64,000 nt of DNA from a bacterium. GTDB lineage: Bacteria; Actinomycetota; Thermoleophilia; Solirubrobacterales; Solirubrobacteraceae. Shown one piece after another: positions 41,517 through 50,099 of this stretch. The position numbers and the translations under genes were made by a program. Positions within the stretch are counted from its first letter, which is position 1; every line of letters starts with the position of its first letter. The stretch lies in assembly GCA_021323635.1 (NCBI GenBank), contig JAJPKQ010000022.1:62001-126000 (forward strand). The letters run 5' to 3'. A model generated the notes under the pieces. That model saw only the letters and a program-made list of their open reading frames with translations. It ran no database searches and had not been told where the DNA came from.

Positions 41517-42964
41517 CGGCGCTGGTCGCGTCCGGCGCCGGCGCCGCGCGAGCGGCGCGGCGAGAGCTCGAGCACCTCCGCCAGCGCCTCCTTGTCCCCG
41601 CCCCCGCTGCGCCGCCTGGTCAGCGCGCCAAGCAGGCCGCGCTCGCGCTCGATCGTCGCGCCGATGCGACGGATGCCCTCGACGATCTCCTCAGCGGGCG
41701 ACCCGGCGAAGTTCAGGCGCATGGAGCGCGCGCCGCGGCGACCGTCGAAGAAGGCCGCTCGGCCCGGGACGAAGGCGACGTCTTCGCTGCGCGCGAGCAG
41801 GTCGTTGGTGTCAAGACCCTCCGCGAGGGTCGCCCAGATGAAGAGACCGCCTTCGGGCGCGTTCCAGTCGGCGACCTCGCCAAGGTGCTCCTTGAGCGCG
41901 GCGGTCATCACGTCGCGCCGGGAGCGGTAGAGGTTGCGCAGGCGCTCGATGTAGGCGAGCCATGCCGGCCGACCGCCGTCGCGCTCGGCGAAGTAGGCGC
42001 TCACGAACAGCTGCGAGAGCGAGGATGAGCAGAGGTCGGCTCCCTGCTTGCCGAGGTTGAGCTTTTCCAGTACCGGTCGCGGAGCCACCGCCCACCCCAG
42101 CCGCAGGCCCGGCGAGAGGATCTTGGAGAAGGTGCCCAGGTAGATGACGAAGTCGGATGCCCCGCCGCGCCCGGAGGTCGATGCGTCAAGCGAGTAGAGG
42201 CTCGGCAGCGGCTCGCCCTCGTAGCGCAGCAGCCCGTAAGGGTTGTCCTCGAGGATCAGCAGCTCGCGCTCGCGTGCCAGCTCGATCAGCGCCTCGCGGC
42301 GCTCACGGGCGAGCGTCACGCCTGCGGGATTCTGGAAATTGGGGACCGTGTAGATCAGCTTCGGTCGCTTCGACGCGCGGTCAAGCTCGGCAAGCAGATC
42401 GGCGAGGGCGTCGATGCGCATTCCCTGCGCATCCATCTCGACCTGGCGGATGTCCGCCTGATAGGCCGCGAATGCCGGGATCGCGCCGGGGTAGGTGGGA
42501 GCCTCCGCGATGATCACGTCCCCGGGATCGATCAGCGTGCGGGCGACCATGTCGAGCACCTGCTGGCCGCCGGTGGTGACGATCAGGTCCTCGACGTCGA
42601 TCGCGGTGCCCTCGGCGGCCATCACCTCGGCGATGCAGTCCTTGACGACGCCGATGCCGTCGGTGGGCCCGTACTGCAGGGCACGCGCAACGTCGCTCTT
42701 TGCGATCTGTGACATCAGCTTCGTGTAGAGCGCGGGCGAGAAGGTGGAGGTGTCCGGCAGGCCGCCCGCCAGCGAGATCACCTCAGGCCGTTCGGTGAGC
42801 GCGAACATGTCGCGCATCGCGGAGGAGCGCATCGATCGTGTGCGGGCGGCAAAGAGCGCCTCGTAGCGGCGCAGCTCCCGTGCGCTGTGGCGCGGGCCAC
42901 GACCGGAGGAGACCCCGCTCGCCGCTCTGTCGCTGCGAGTCGGCGATGCATCATCTATCTTCAT
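41513..42964 (-). CDS. Class I/II PLP aminotransferase, LysN-like
   Basis: 483 aa fold-type I enzyme. Characteristic blocks: SLAGGLPDTSTFSP, ALQYGPTDGIGVVKDCIAEV, TTGGQQVLDMVARTLIDPGD, YTVPNFQNPAGVTL and the PLP lysine in GTFSKILSPGLRLGWA. This is the 2-aminoadipate/multi-substrate (LysN, ARO8-like) group. An N-terminal tail of about 40 residues is disordered, and no GntR domain is present. ATG 42964 was chosen because the upstream open frame lies in the divergent gene. With ddl next to it, an amino-acid supply role for the wall is possible but unproven. Confidence 0.87.
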   Translation of the reverse strand: MKIDDASPTRSDRAASGVSSGRGPRHSARELRRYEALFAARTRSMRSSAMRDMFALTERPEVISLAGGLPDTSTFSPALYTKLMSQIAKSDVARALQYGPTDGIGVVKDCIAEVMAAEGTAIDVEDLIVTTGGQQVLDMVARTLIDPGDVIIAEAPTYPGAIPAFAAYQADIRQVEMDAQGMRIDALADLLAELDRASKRPKLIYTVPNFQNPAGVTLARERREALIELARERELLILEDNPYGLLRYEGEPLPSLYSLDASTSGRGGASDFVIYLGTFSKILSPGLRLGWAVAPRPVLEKLNLGKQGADLCSSSLSQLFVSAYFAERDGGRPAWLAYIERLRNLYRSRRDVMTAALKEHLGEVADWNAPEGGLFIWATLAEGLDTNDLLARSEDVAFVPGRAAFFDGRRGARSMRLNFAGSPAEEIVEGIRRIGATIERERGLLGALTRRRSGGGDKEALAEVLELSPRRSRGAGAGRDQRR

Positions 42965-43046
42965 CCTGCTGCCACGGTAGCGCACCGCCGATGAGTCCAC
43001 CAAGGCCGCAAGCCCCAGATCGCCGCCGCTGCCGGCCACGCTCGAG

Positions 43047-44585
43047 ATGAGCGCAGCTCCTCGCCCAACCGCCCGCGGGCGCTCGCGCGCCGCCGCAGGC
43101 GCCGGCTTTAAGGCGCGCGCGCGCGGGCTGGTGCTCTGCGTGATCGATGCGCTCGCACCTGGACCGCTCAACGAGGCGCTGGCGCTCGGCGTCACGCCGA
43201 CGCTCGCGCAGGTTATTGAGCGTGGCTTTCACACCAACGCATGTGTCGCCCCCTTTCCCTCGGTGACGCCGGTCTGCGCCGCGAGCATCGCAACGGGGCA
43301 CAGCCCAGCGCAGCATGGCGTTCCCGCTATGTGCTGGTTTGACCGCGATCGCGACAGCTATGTCGAGTACGGCTCCAGCCTCAGCGCAGCGCGCCGCGTC
43401 GGCATCACCCGCCAGCTGACGGACACCGTCTACAACCTCAACCGCTCGCACCTCTCCCCGGCGATCGAGACGATCTTCGAGCGCCTCGACGACGCCGGCG
43501 CCCGCACCGCGTGCACCACCTATCTGATCTTCCGCGGCCGCCATCGCCACGAGCCCCGCCGCGACGATCTCCTGACCAAGCTTGCCGCGCCGTTGATGCG
43601 CCATGCGGTGCTGGGCCCGCGCGAGCTCTTCTACGCCGACATCTTCGCGAGCCGCCCGCTTCCGTGCAGCTCGCTGCTTGGCATGCCCGGGGTGCGCGAC
43701 CGTCATGCGGCATGCGTCGCAGAGCATCTGCTCGCGGAGGAGCTCTGCGACTTCCTGCTGCTCTCCCTTCCCGACAACGACTGGCACTCGCACCGGGGCG
43801 GGCCCCAGGCCCAGATTCGCTCGCTGGCGGCGGCTGATGCCCGCCTGGCGGCGGTCATGGCTGCCGCCGGCGGGATCGAGCGCTTCCTCGAGCGCTATGC
43901 GCTGATCGTGATGGGCGACCACGCCCAGACAGAGGTGCTGCGCACCATCGACCTCTTCAAGGCCTTCGCCTCCCATCGCCCGCGCCGACCGGGCAGGCCC
44001 GGCGAGGGACGCGAGCGCCTGGCGATCTGCCCCTCCCAGCGCGCGGCGATGCTCTATGCGCTGCCTGGGCCGCCCGCCGCGAGCACGCTGCGGTCGCTGG
44101 CGGCGCGGGCGCTGGCGCTCGAGGGGGTTGAGCTGGCCTGTCACCTGGATGCAGGGGACAGCGGGGATGAGCCGGAAGCGGTGATTGTGGGCGCGCGCAG
44201 CGGGCCGCTGCGCATCCGCCCGGGCGCGCGCTGGGTCGATGCGCGCGGAGCAGGCTGGGAGATCGCGGGCGATCGGCGCGCGCTTGCGCTGGAGCTCTCG
44301 GGGGGGCGGGTGAGGAGCCCGCAGCATCCCGATGCGCTCGGCCGCATCTGGGCGGCGCTTGAGTGCGAGCGCGCCGGCGATGTGCTGCTCTCCGCAGCGC
44401 CCGGATACGAGTTCCTTGACATCGGCGGCCAGGCCCATCCGGGCGGGGGCTCACATGGCTCGCTGCGCGCTGAGGACTCGCTGACCGCGCTGATCGCCTG
44501 TGGTCTGCGCAGGCGCCCGCAGGAGCGCGAGCAATGGGCAGTCAGCGATGTCGCTGAGCTGGTCTGCGCTCACTTCGGCGTCTGA
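43047..44585 (+). CDS. Alkaline-phosphatase-superfamily phosphodiesterase
   Basis: 512 aa of the type I phosphodiesterase/nucleotide pyrophosphatase group. Metal and catalytic elements: CVIDALAPG (first aspartate), the nucleophile threonine in FPSVTPVCAASIATGHSPAQ (followed by HG), SLPDNDWHSHRGG and IVMGDHAQTEV. No signal peptide or membrane helix is seen, so it is probably cytoplasmic. Substrate unknown; relatives cleave nucleotide or glycerophospho- esters. The last 180 residues are a poorly conserved extension. Confidence 0.82.
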   Translation: MSAAPRPTARGRSRAAAGAGFKARARGLVLCVIDALAPGPLNEALALGVTPTLAQVIERGFHTNACVAPFPSVTPVCAASIATGHSPAQHGVPAMCWFDRDRDSYVEYGSSLSAARRVGITRQLTDTVYNLNRSHLSPAIETIFERLDDAGARTACTTYLIFRGRHRHEPRRDDLLTKLAAPLMRHAVLGPRELFYADIFASRPLPCSSLLGMPGVRDRHAACVAEHLLAEELCDFLLLSLPDNDWHSHRGGPQAQIRSLAAADARLAAVMAAAGGIERFLERYALIVMGDHAQTEVLRTIDLFKAFASHRPRRPGRPGEGRERLAICPSQRAAMLYALPGPPAASTLRSLAARALALEGVELACHLDAGDSGDEPEAVIVGARSGPLRIRPGARWVDARGAGWEIAGDRRALALELSGGRVRSPQHPDALGRIWAALECERAGDVLLSAAPGYEFLDIGGQAHPGGGSHGSLRAEDSLTALIACGLRRRPQEREQWAVSDVAELVCAHFGV

Positions 44586-44631
44586 GCGAAGGAGCCTGCC
44601 CGGCCCTCGGCGGGGCGACGCGGCGGCGGCG

Positions 44632-45408
44632 CTAGCGCCCAGCGGGCATCTGGATGGGCTCGATCGAGGCTGCCTTGCGAGGCCCGGCGCAGGTGATCAG
44701 GGCGCCCATCAGCCAGGGGTCATCCTCCGCTGCGTCGACGTGCCCGGGCATCTGCGTGAGGAATCCTTCGAGCGCCTGGGCGCGCTCGACGCCGATCACC
44801 GATTCGCGGGCGCCGGTCATGCCGACGTCGGTGATGTAGGCGGTGCCGCCCGGCAGGACGCGCGCATCGGCGGTCTGGACGTGCGTGTGGGTGCCCACGA
44901 CCGCCGTCGCGCGCCCATCGAGGTGGAAGCCCATCGCGACCTTCTCGCTCGTCGCCTCGGCGTGGAAGTCGACGAGCACATGCTCCACGTGCTCGAGCTC
45001 GCCAAGGGCCCTGGCAACCTCCGAGAAGGCGGGGTGGGCCGCGCGCATGAAGAGGTTCCCGGAAAGGTTTATCACGGCCAGGCGAGCGCCCGCGGACTCC
45101 AGCACGCAGTAGCCGCGCCCGGGCTGGCTGTGAACGTAGTTGAGCGGGCGCACGATGCGCGTCTCGATGTCCAGGTAGGGGATGATCGCGCGGCGGTGGT
45201 AGGCGTGGTTGCCGAGCGTGATCGCGCTCACCCCCGCGGCGAGCAGCTCTTCGGCGATCTGCGGCGTTATACCGAGGCCGCCTGCGGCGTTCTCGCCGTT
45301 TGCGACCACGAAGGTCGGCTGCAGGCGGCTGCGTAGCTCGGGCAGGGCCGCCAGCAGCGCCCGGCGCCCGGCGCGCCCGACGATGTCGCCGATGAAGAGG
45401 ATGCGCAC
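44632..45408 (-). CDS. YmdB-type metallophosphoesterase (TIGR00282 family)
   Basis: 258 aa from GTG 45408. Metal motifs: LFIGDIVGRAGRRALL, ANGENAAGGLGIT, TLGNHAYHR, VDFHAEATSEK and VGTHTHVQTADARVLPGGTA (then YITDVGMTG). Bacillus YmdB is a 2',3'-cyclic nucleotide phosphodiesterase that shifts cell fate and biofilm gene expression. In many genomes it lies next to RNase Y; here it does not. The start was placed where the family begins (RILFIGDIVG); the open frame to 45486 adds 26 unrelated residues. Confidence 0.87.
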   Translation of the reverse strand: MRILFIGDIVGRAGRRALLAALPELRSRLQPTFVVANGENAAGGLGITPQIAEELLAAGVSAITLGNHAYHRRAIIPYLDIETRIVRPLNYVHSQPGRGYCVLESAGARLAVINLSGNLFMRAAHPAFSEVARALGELEHVEHVLVDFHAEATSEKVAMGFHLDGRATAVVGTHTHVQTADARVLPGGTAYITDVGMTGARESVIGVERAQALEGFLTQMPGHVDAAEDDPWLMGALITCAGPRKAASIEPIQMPAGR

Positions 45409-45495
45409 GGGCTCCTCCGCGGGCTCGCTCCGCGCCTCCACGGGCCCCCGCCCGCCCTGAAGATCAGACGCCGCTCGCTGCTGCATACTCGGCGC

Positions 45496-45513
45496 ATGGT
45501 CGCTGCAAGATGA
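45496..45513 (+). other. Possible five-codon upstream ORF coupled to the exporter gene
   Basis: ATG-GTC-GCT-GCA-AGA-TGA. A CATACT hexamer (45484-45489) ends 6 nt before its ATG, and its stop overlaps the start of the AI-2E-type gene (ATGA at 45510). The geometry would deliver terminating ribosomes to the exporter start. The peptide itself is unlikely to matter. Confidence 0.25.
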
Positions 45514-46733
45514 GCACGATGCCGCCCGAAGCCACGCCTCCGCAGGGGGGAGCGCCGCCCGATCCGCCCCTCCCCGCGCCGGCGGGCGAGATGGGTCCGG
45601 GGGGCAGGATCGCCATTCCCCGCTGGCTGCAGCTGGTGCTGCTGCCGCTGGCGATCCTTGCGCTGTGGGTGCTCGCCCGCGCTGCAGGCAAGACGATCGA
45701 GCTCTTCATCGTCGCGTCGATCATCGCTCTGGTGCTCAATCCCTTGGTGTCGTTGCTTGCTCGCGGCGGGCTCCGGCGCGGCCTTGCGGTGCTTGCCGTC
45801 TATCTCGGCTTCTTCATCCTGATCGCCGCGGTCGGCTATCTCCTCGCCCACCCTATAGCTCATCAGGCGGAAAGGTTCGCGCACGCGGTTCCGCGCATCA
45901 TCAAGGAAGCAAACCACGAGCTTGTCAAGGTTCAGCACTACCTCGCGACGATCGGCCTGCACGTGCACATCGCGACGCAGGGCAAGACCGCCCTGCAGAC
46001 GCTCGGCGAAAAGGCCGTCAAGAGCTCCTCGGTGGTCGCGGAATTTGGCGCGGAACTGCTCAAGGAAGCCGCGGGCGCGATCTTCGATGTCGTCGTCGTG
46101 TTCGTCCTGTCCGTCTATATGCTCCTCTACGGCGAGCGGATCGGCGCGCTCGTGCGCAGCGTGGCTCCGGGGGGAAGCCAGGCGATCGCCAGCGCGCGTC
46201 GCAGGGAGCGCGTCGAAGGCGACGACTACCCGACGCTCGTGCAGCGCGCCGTCGCCCGCTACGTCGGCGGGCAGCTGCTCTTCAGCCTCCTGCTGGGCAC
46301 CAGCACGGGCGTCGGCCTCTACATCCTCGGCCTGCTCGGGATCTTCCCGGACGGCGAGCGCTTCGGGCTGGCGTTCGGGGTCTTCTACGCGCTGATGGAG
46401 CTGATCCCCTACATCGGCCCCTTCCTCGGCGCGGCCCCGCCGGTGCTCGTCGCGCTCTTCACCGAACCGCTCTCTGCGCTCTGGGTGGCGCTCTTCTTCC
46501 TGGCGATGCAGGAGCTCGAGGGCCACGTGGTCGCGCCGCAGATCTTCGGTCGGACGCTGCGCCTCAACCCGCTGCTGGTGATCTTCGCGCTGTTGGCGGG
46601 ACTGGATGCGGGCGGGGTGATCGGCGCGCTGGTCGCGCTGCCGCTGCTCTCGATCGTGCGCGAGACGGTCCTCTACTGCGAGCGCCACCTGACGCTCGAG
46701 CGCTGGCCGCGCACGCCGGAGTCGCTGCTGTAA
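45510..46733 (+). CDS. AI-2E-family transporter
   Basis: 407 aa with about eight membrane helices. Family blocks: VASIIALVLNPLVSLLARGG, a long amphipathic segment between the early helices (about 118-190), VVVVFVLSVYMLLYG, VGGQLLFSLLLGTSTGVGLY, FYALMELIPYIGPFLGAAPP and LQELEGHVVAPQIFGRTLRL-type helix ends. The family includes the AI-2 exporter TqsA and sodium/proton antiporters; substrate cannot be told from sequence. The proline-rich N-terminus is disordered. The amphipathic segment uses GAA in nearly all glutamates, unlike the rest of the gene. Confidence 0.85.
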   Translation: MSTMPPEATPPQGGAPPDPPLPAPAGEMGPGGRIAIPRWLQLVLLPLAILALWVLARAAGKTIELFIVASIIALVLNPLVSLLARGGLRRGLAVLAVYLGFFILIAAVGYLLAHPIAHQAERFAHAVPRIIKEANHELVKVQHYLATIGLHVHIATQGKTALQTLGEKAVKSSSVVAEFGAELLKEAAGAIFDVVVVFVLSVYMLLYGERIGALVRSVAPGGSQAIASARRRERVEGDDYPTLVQRAVARYVGGQLLFSLLLGTSTGVGLYILGLLGIFPDGERFGLAFGVFYALMELIPYIGPFLGAAPPVLVALFTEPLSALWVALFFLAMQELEGHVVAPQIFGRTLRLNPLLVIFALLAGLDAGGVIGALVALPLLSIVRETVLYCERHLTLERWPRTPESLL

Positions 46734-46763
46734 GGGGGCGCTCAGGCAGGCGGCCTCACGGCG

Positions 46764-49166
46764 CTATGTGCCGACCGCGACGCCGGGGGCGATCGGCGCG
46801 ATCTTGAGCGCGCTTGACTCGAGCAGCTCGGGGCCGCCGGTGCTTCTGGCGACCTGCCCGCCGGCGCGCCGGCGGGCCGAGCAGGCGCAGTTGCCGCCGT
46901 GGTGCTTTGCCTCATAGAGGGCCGCATCCGCGCGCCGGAAGACCGCCTCGTAGGCGAAGACTTCGCCGGGCGCGCTTGCCGCGAGGCCGACGGAGATGGT
47001 GACGGGCACGCCCGCGATCGGGCGCTCTGCGATGCTCGCGCAGACGCGCGCCGCGACGCCTTCGGCCTGCTCCCAGTCGACATCGTCGAGCAGGATCACG
47101 AACTCCTCGCCGCCGATGCGGTAGGCGGACTCGAAGGCGCGCAGGGAGGAGCGCAGTCGCGCTGCCACCTCGCGCAGGACCGCGTCGCCGACCGCGTGCC
47201 CGTGGCTGTCGTTGATCACCTTGAAATTGTCGATGTCCGCGACAAGCAGCGCCACCGGGGCGCTTGCGCCGACGGAGCGGTGGGCAAGCTCCGCGACGCG
47301 GGTGGCAAGCGCGGCGCGGTTGAAGAGGCCGGTCAGCTGGTCGATGATGGCAAGGTCGCGGTACTCGATCGTCGAGCGCCCGATCGCGGCGCCGAGCATC
47401 CCGATGACGATCGTCGTCGCGACCAGGAAGGCGAGGATCGCGGGCGCCTGCGCAACGAGCGCCGGCGCCTCGATGAAGCCGACGGCGAACATGATCGCGA
47501 CGGTGTATGCGACGCCGATCGCCACGCCGCGCGGCGGGAAGACCGCTGAGGAGCCCACAAGCAGCATCAGCAGCAGCGGGGCGGCAAAGACCATCTGATG
47601 GTTGGCGATCAGCCCGGAGGCCATGAAGCCGCCCTGGAAGACCATCCATGCCAGCCCAAGCGCGAATTCAGGGCGGCGCAGACGCTCGAGGACATGCTCG
47701 GTTGCGATGTAGACGAGCGTGCCGATCGCGGGCGGGATCAGGATCTGCCAGCCGTAGTCCACCGCGCTTGCGCCCCCCACGACGAAGCCGAGCACGAATG
47801 CGGGCTTGGCACGTTCGCGCAGGCGAAGATTGAGCTGCAGCAGCTGGCGCCTGGCGAGATCGTCGCGGATCAGCCAGTTGCCCGTGCTCGCGTGCTCGCG
47901 CTCATTCCAGCGCGCCCAGGCGTCGATCAGCTCGCCGCCGGCCTCAGCGCCGCGCTCATCCTCAACGCTTACGGCCGCAAGCGCTTGCTCCGGGGCACTA
48001 CGATGGCCGTGCTCGCGCTCGGATCGCGTGAGCTGGCCCTGATCGAGGCTGGCGTCCTCGCCGGATGCTCGCCCCGCTGCCTCGCGTGTGCCTGAGAGGT
48101 GGCTGGCGCGATCGGCCTCCGCGGCGCTCAGCGGTCGCACGGAGCCCGTGAGCGAGTGCACGCGCACGCCGTCGCCACCGTTGCGCTTGACCTCGTAGAG
48201 GGCGGCATCGGCGCGGCCGAAGAGCGAGCTGAAGTCAAAGCCCGCGCGCGCAGCGCTTGCGGCGACGCCAAGGGAGATCGCCACCTTGATGTCGGCGATC
48301 GGCTGCGCGTCGACGGCGCGGCGGATGCGCTCGGCGACCGCTGCGGCCTGGTGCTCGTCCGCGTCGGAGAGGAAGACCACGAACTCCTCGCCACCGAGGC
48401 GGTAGGCGCCCGCGCCACCGGGGAGGCAGGCGCTCATGCGTGCCGCCACCTCGCGCAGGACGGCGTCGCCGACCGCGTGGCCGTGCGTGTCGTTGATCGC
48501 CTTGAAGCGGTCTGGGTCGCCGACGATCAGGGCGACCGGGCGGCCGGTGATCGCGGATTGGTATTCGAGCTCGGCAGCGCGTGCGCGCAGCGCCATGCGG
48601 TTTGGCAGCCTGGTCAGCTGGTCGAGCGTCGCCACGCCGCGTGTGCTCACGTCGAGGCTGGCGACGACCATCGCGACGAAGCCGGCCGAGATCATCACGG
48701 CAAGCGGGTAGAGCAGATAGAAGGGATGCGCGAGGACGACCGCGCGATCGGCTGTGAAGGCAACGGCGATCATCAGCGCGGCGCTGTAGGCCATCGTGGC
48801 GATCGCCATCCGCACCGGGAAGACGATGCAGGCAAGTTGCAGTATCAGCATCAGCAGCGTGAGCAGGTACACGCGCGGCCCCTGAGCGATCGCGATGGCG
48901 GCCGCCAGGCCCGCCTGGGTGATCGCCACGCAGCCGATCAGCGCCAGCTCCGGGCGCCGGAAGCGCTCCAGCCGCCGCTGGATCACGAAGAAGACGATCA
49001 TCCCCGGCAGCGGCGGCAGCGCCGCCAGCCAGCCGAAGGTCGGACCGCCGATCAGCGCGGCGATGCCAAGCAGGACCGACCCGCGCACCTCGGCCGGTCG
49101 CAGCCGGCGGCTGAGGTCGAGCAGGCGTCCACGCTCGGAGTCATTGCGACAGGTCAGGATGTCCAC
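46764..49166 (-). CDS. Second tandem double membrane-GGDEF protein
   Basis: 800 aa, paralogous to the 736-aa protein at 7148-9358 and with the same plan. Unit 1: about six membrane helices (24-172) and GGEEF at 258-262 with GDPDRFKAIND. A charged linker follows (about 340-430). Unit 2: about six helices (455-600) and GGEEF at 685-689 with ADIDNFKVIND. Unit 1 lacks an RxxD inhibitory site (CLPGGAGAY precedes RLGGEEF); unit 2 has RAFE, an aspartate-to-glutamate change. GTG start at 49166. It converges on the AI-2E gene with 30 bp between stops. Confidence 0.87.
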   Translation of the reverse strand: MDILTCRNDSERGRLLDLSRRLRPAEVRGSVLLGIAALIGGPTFGWLAALPPLPGMIVFFVIQRRLERFRRPELALIGCVAITQAGLAAAIAIAQGPRVYLLTLLMLILQLACIVFPVRMAIATMAYSAALMIAVAFTADRAVVLAHPFYLLYPLAVMISAGFVAMVVASLDVSTRGVATLDQLTRLPNRMALRARAAELEYQSAITGRPVALIVGDPDRFKAINDTHGHAVGDAVLREVAARMSACLPGGAGAYRLGGEEFVVFLSDADEHQAAAVAERIRRAVDAQPIADIKVAISLGVAASAARAGFDFSSLFGRADAALYEVKRNGGDGVRVHSLTGSVRPLSAAEADRASHLSGTREAAGRASGEDASLDQGQLTRSEREHGHRSAPEQALAAVSVEDERGAEAGGELIDAWARWNEREHASTGNWLIRDDLARRQLLQLNLRLRERAKPAFVLGFVVGGASAVDYGWQILIPPAIGTLVYIATEHVLERLRRPEFALGLAWMVFQGGFMASGLIANHQMVFAAPLLLMLLVGSSAVFPPRGVAIGVAYTVAIMFAVGFIEAPALVAQAPAILAFLVATTIVIGMLGAAIGRSTIEYRDLAIIDQLTGLFNRAALATRVAELAHRSVGASAPVALLVADIDNFKVINDSHGHAVGDAVLREVAARLRSSLRAFESAYRIGGEEFVILLDDVDWEQAEGVAARVCASIAERPIAGVPVTISVGLAASAPGEVFAYEAVFRRADAALYEAKHHGGNCACSARRRAGGQVARSTGGPELLESSALKIAPIAPGVAVGT

Positions 49167-49371
49167 ACTCGTCCGATCGTCGCCCCGCGGGATTCCCTTT
49201 AGGGGCCGGTTTGCACGTGGGCGGATGGGCGGCTAGTGCGGACCGCTTTCACAGGCGTTGAATCCACGCTTGCAACAATGATAGCGAAGCCTGCCAGAGC
49301 AGAGGCGTCGCTGCGATCGCCGGCACCGATCGCCAGCCACCGACCGCAAGCTCATTACTTGCATATAAGTT

Positions 49372-49377
49372 TATACT
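49372..49377 (+). promoter_or_regulatory. -10 hexamer TATACT of the TetR/acyl-CoA operon
   Basis: TATACT ends 8 nt before the ATG at 49386, in an AT-rich island with overlapping short inverted repeats (ACTTGCATATAAGT at 49357-49370 and AGTTTATACT at 49369-49378... approximate), which could form the TetR operator. It predicts a leaderless, autoregulated transcript. Confidence 0.5.
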
Positions 49378-49385
49378 CTGGTAAT

Positions 49386-50099
49386 ATGGCAGCGATGGCA
49401 CCGCCGAACCAGCTGGCCACAACGTCGCCGAGGACGCTTGCAGATGGTCGCCAGGACGCCGCGCCGGCGTCAGCACCGCACCGTGTGCGGATGGCGCGAC
49501 CTGAGCGCGAAGGGCAGATGCTTGCGGTCGCGCGTGCGCTCTTTGCCGAGCGCGGCTTCGCCGCTGTGACGATGGATGAGGTCGCCACAGCCGCGGGTAT
49601 CACCAAGCCGCTGCTCTACAACTACTTCGGCAACAAGGAGCAGCTCTATCTGGCGTGCATGGGTCCGGCAGGCGACGCGCTCCTGGAGGCGATCCTGAAG
49701 GCTGTGCGGGCCGCCGCAGATCCCGCCGAGGCGCTTGAAGTGGGCATCGGCGCCTTCTTCGCCTTCCTGGACAGCGAACGTGGCGCCTGGAGGGTGCTCT
49801 TCGACGAGACGCTGCCGGCCTCCGGCGAGGTCGCTCTGCGCGTGGCCGAGTACCGCGAGCGGCTGGCGGCGCTGCTTGAAGAGGCGCTTGGGGCTCAGCT
49901 CGGCGGCAGCGTCAGCGGGCGGGTGGCGACCGAAGTGCGCGCGCTCTCCGCCGCGGTGCTCGGCGCCGCTGAGGCGCTCGGCCGCTGGTGGCTGAGCGAG
50001 CAGAGCATCTCCGCCGCGGAGGCGGCGCAGATGCTGGCGGAGACGCTTGCGCCGGGGATGCGCGCGCGCATCGCGGCGCGCGCGGGGGGAGCACGATGA
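49386..50099 (+). CDS. TetR-family regulator of the acyl-CoA operon
   Basis: 237 aa from ATG 49386. The helix-turn-helix lies at about 43-85 (AVARALFAERGFAAVTMDEV, ATAAGITKPLLYNYFGNKEQ, LYLACM). The C-terminal ligand domain (about 95-230) is helical. The next gene starts within its stop (ATGA), so it is cotranslated with the acyl-CoA genes. By analogy with FadR/PaaR-type TetR proteins, an acyl-CoA or related thioester is the likely inducer. The frame is open to 49236, but the leaderless -10 hexamer favours 49386. Confidence 0.87.
   Translation: MAAMAPPNQLATTSPRTLADGRQDAAPASAPHRVRMARPEREGQMLAVARALFAERGFAAVTMDEVATAAGITKPLLYNYFGNKEQLYLACMGPAGDALLEAILKAVRAAADPAEALEVGIGAFFAFLDSERGAWRVLFDETLPASGEVALRVAEYRERLAALLEEALGAQLGGSVSGRVATEVRALSAAVLGAAEALGRWWLSEQSISAAEAAQMLAETLAPGMRARIAARAGGAR

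Noticed and set aside
42951-44438. 495-codon antisense frame over the phosphodiesterase gene
   Set aside because: The sense strand has intact catalytic motifs; the antisense product has none.
45267-46688. 473-codon antisense frame over the AI-2E exporter
   Set aside because: Composition is D/E/R/Q rich without domains, and the opposite strand holds a clear membrane transporter.
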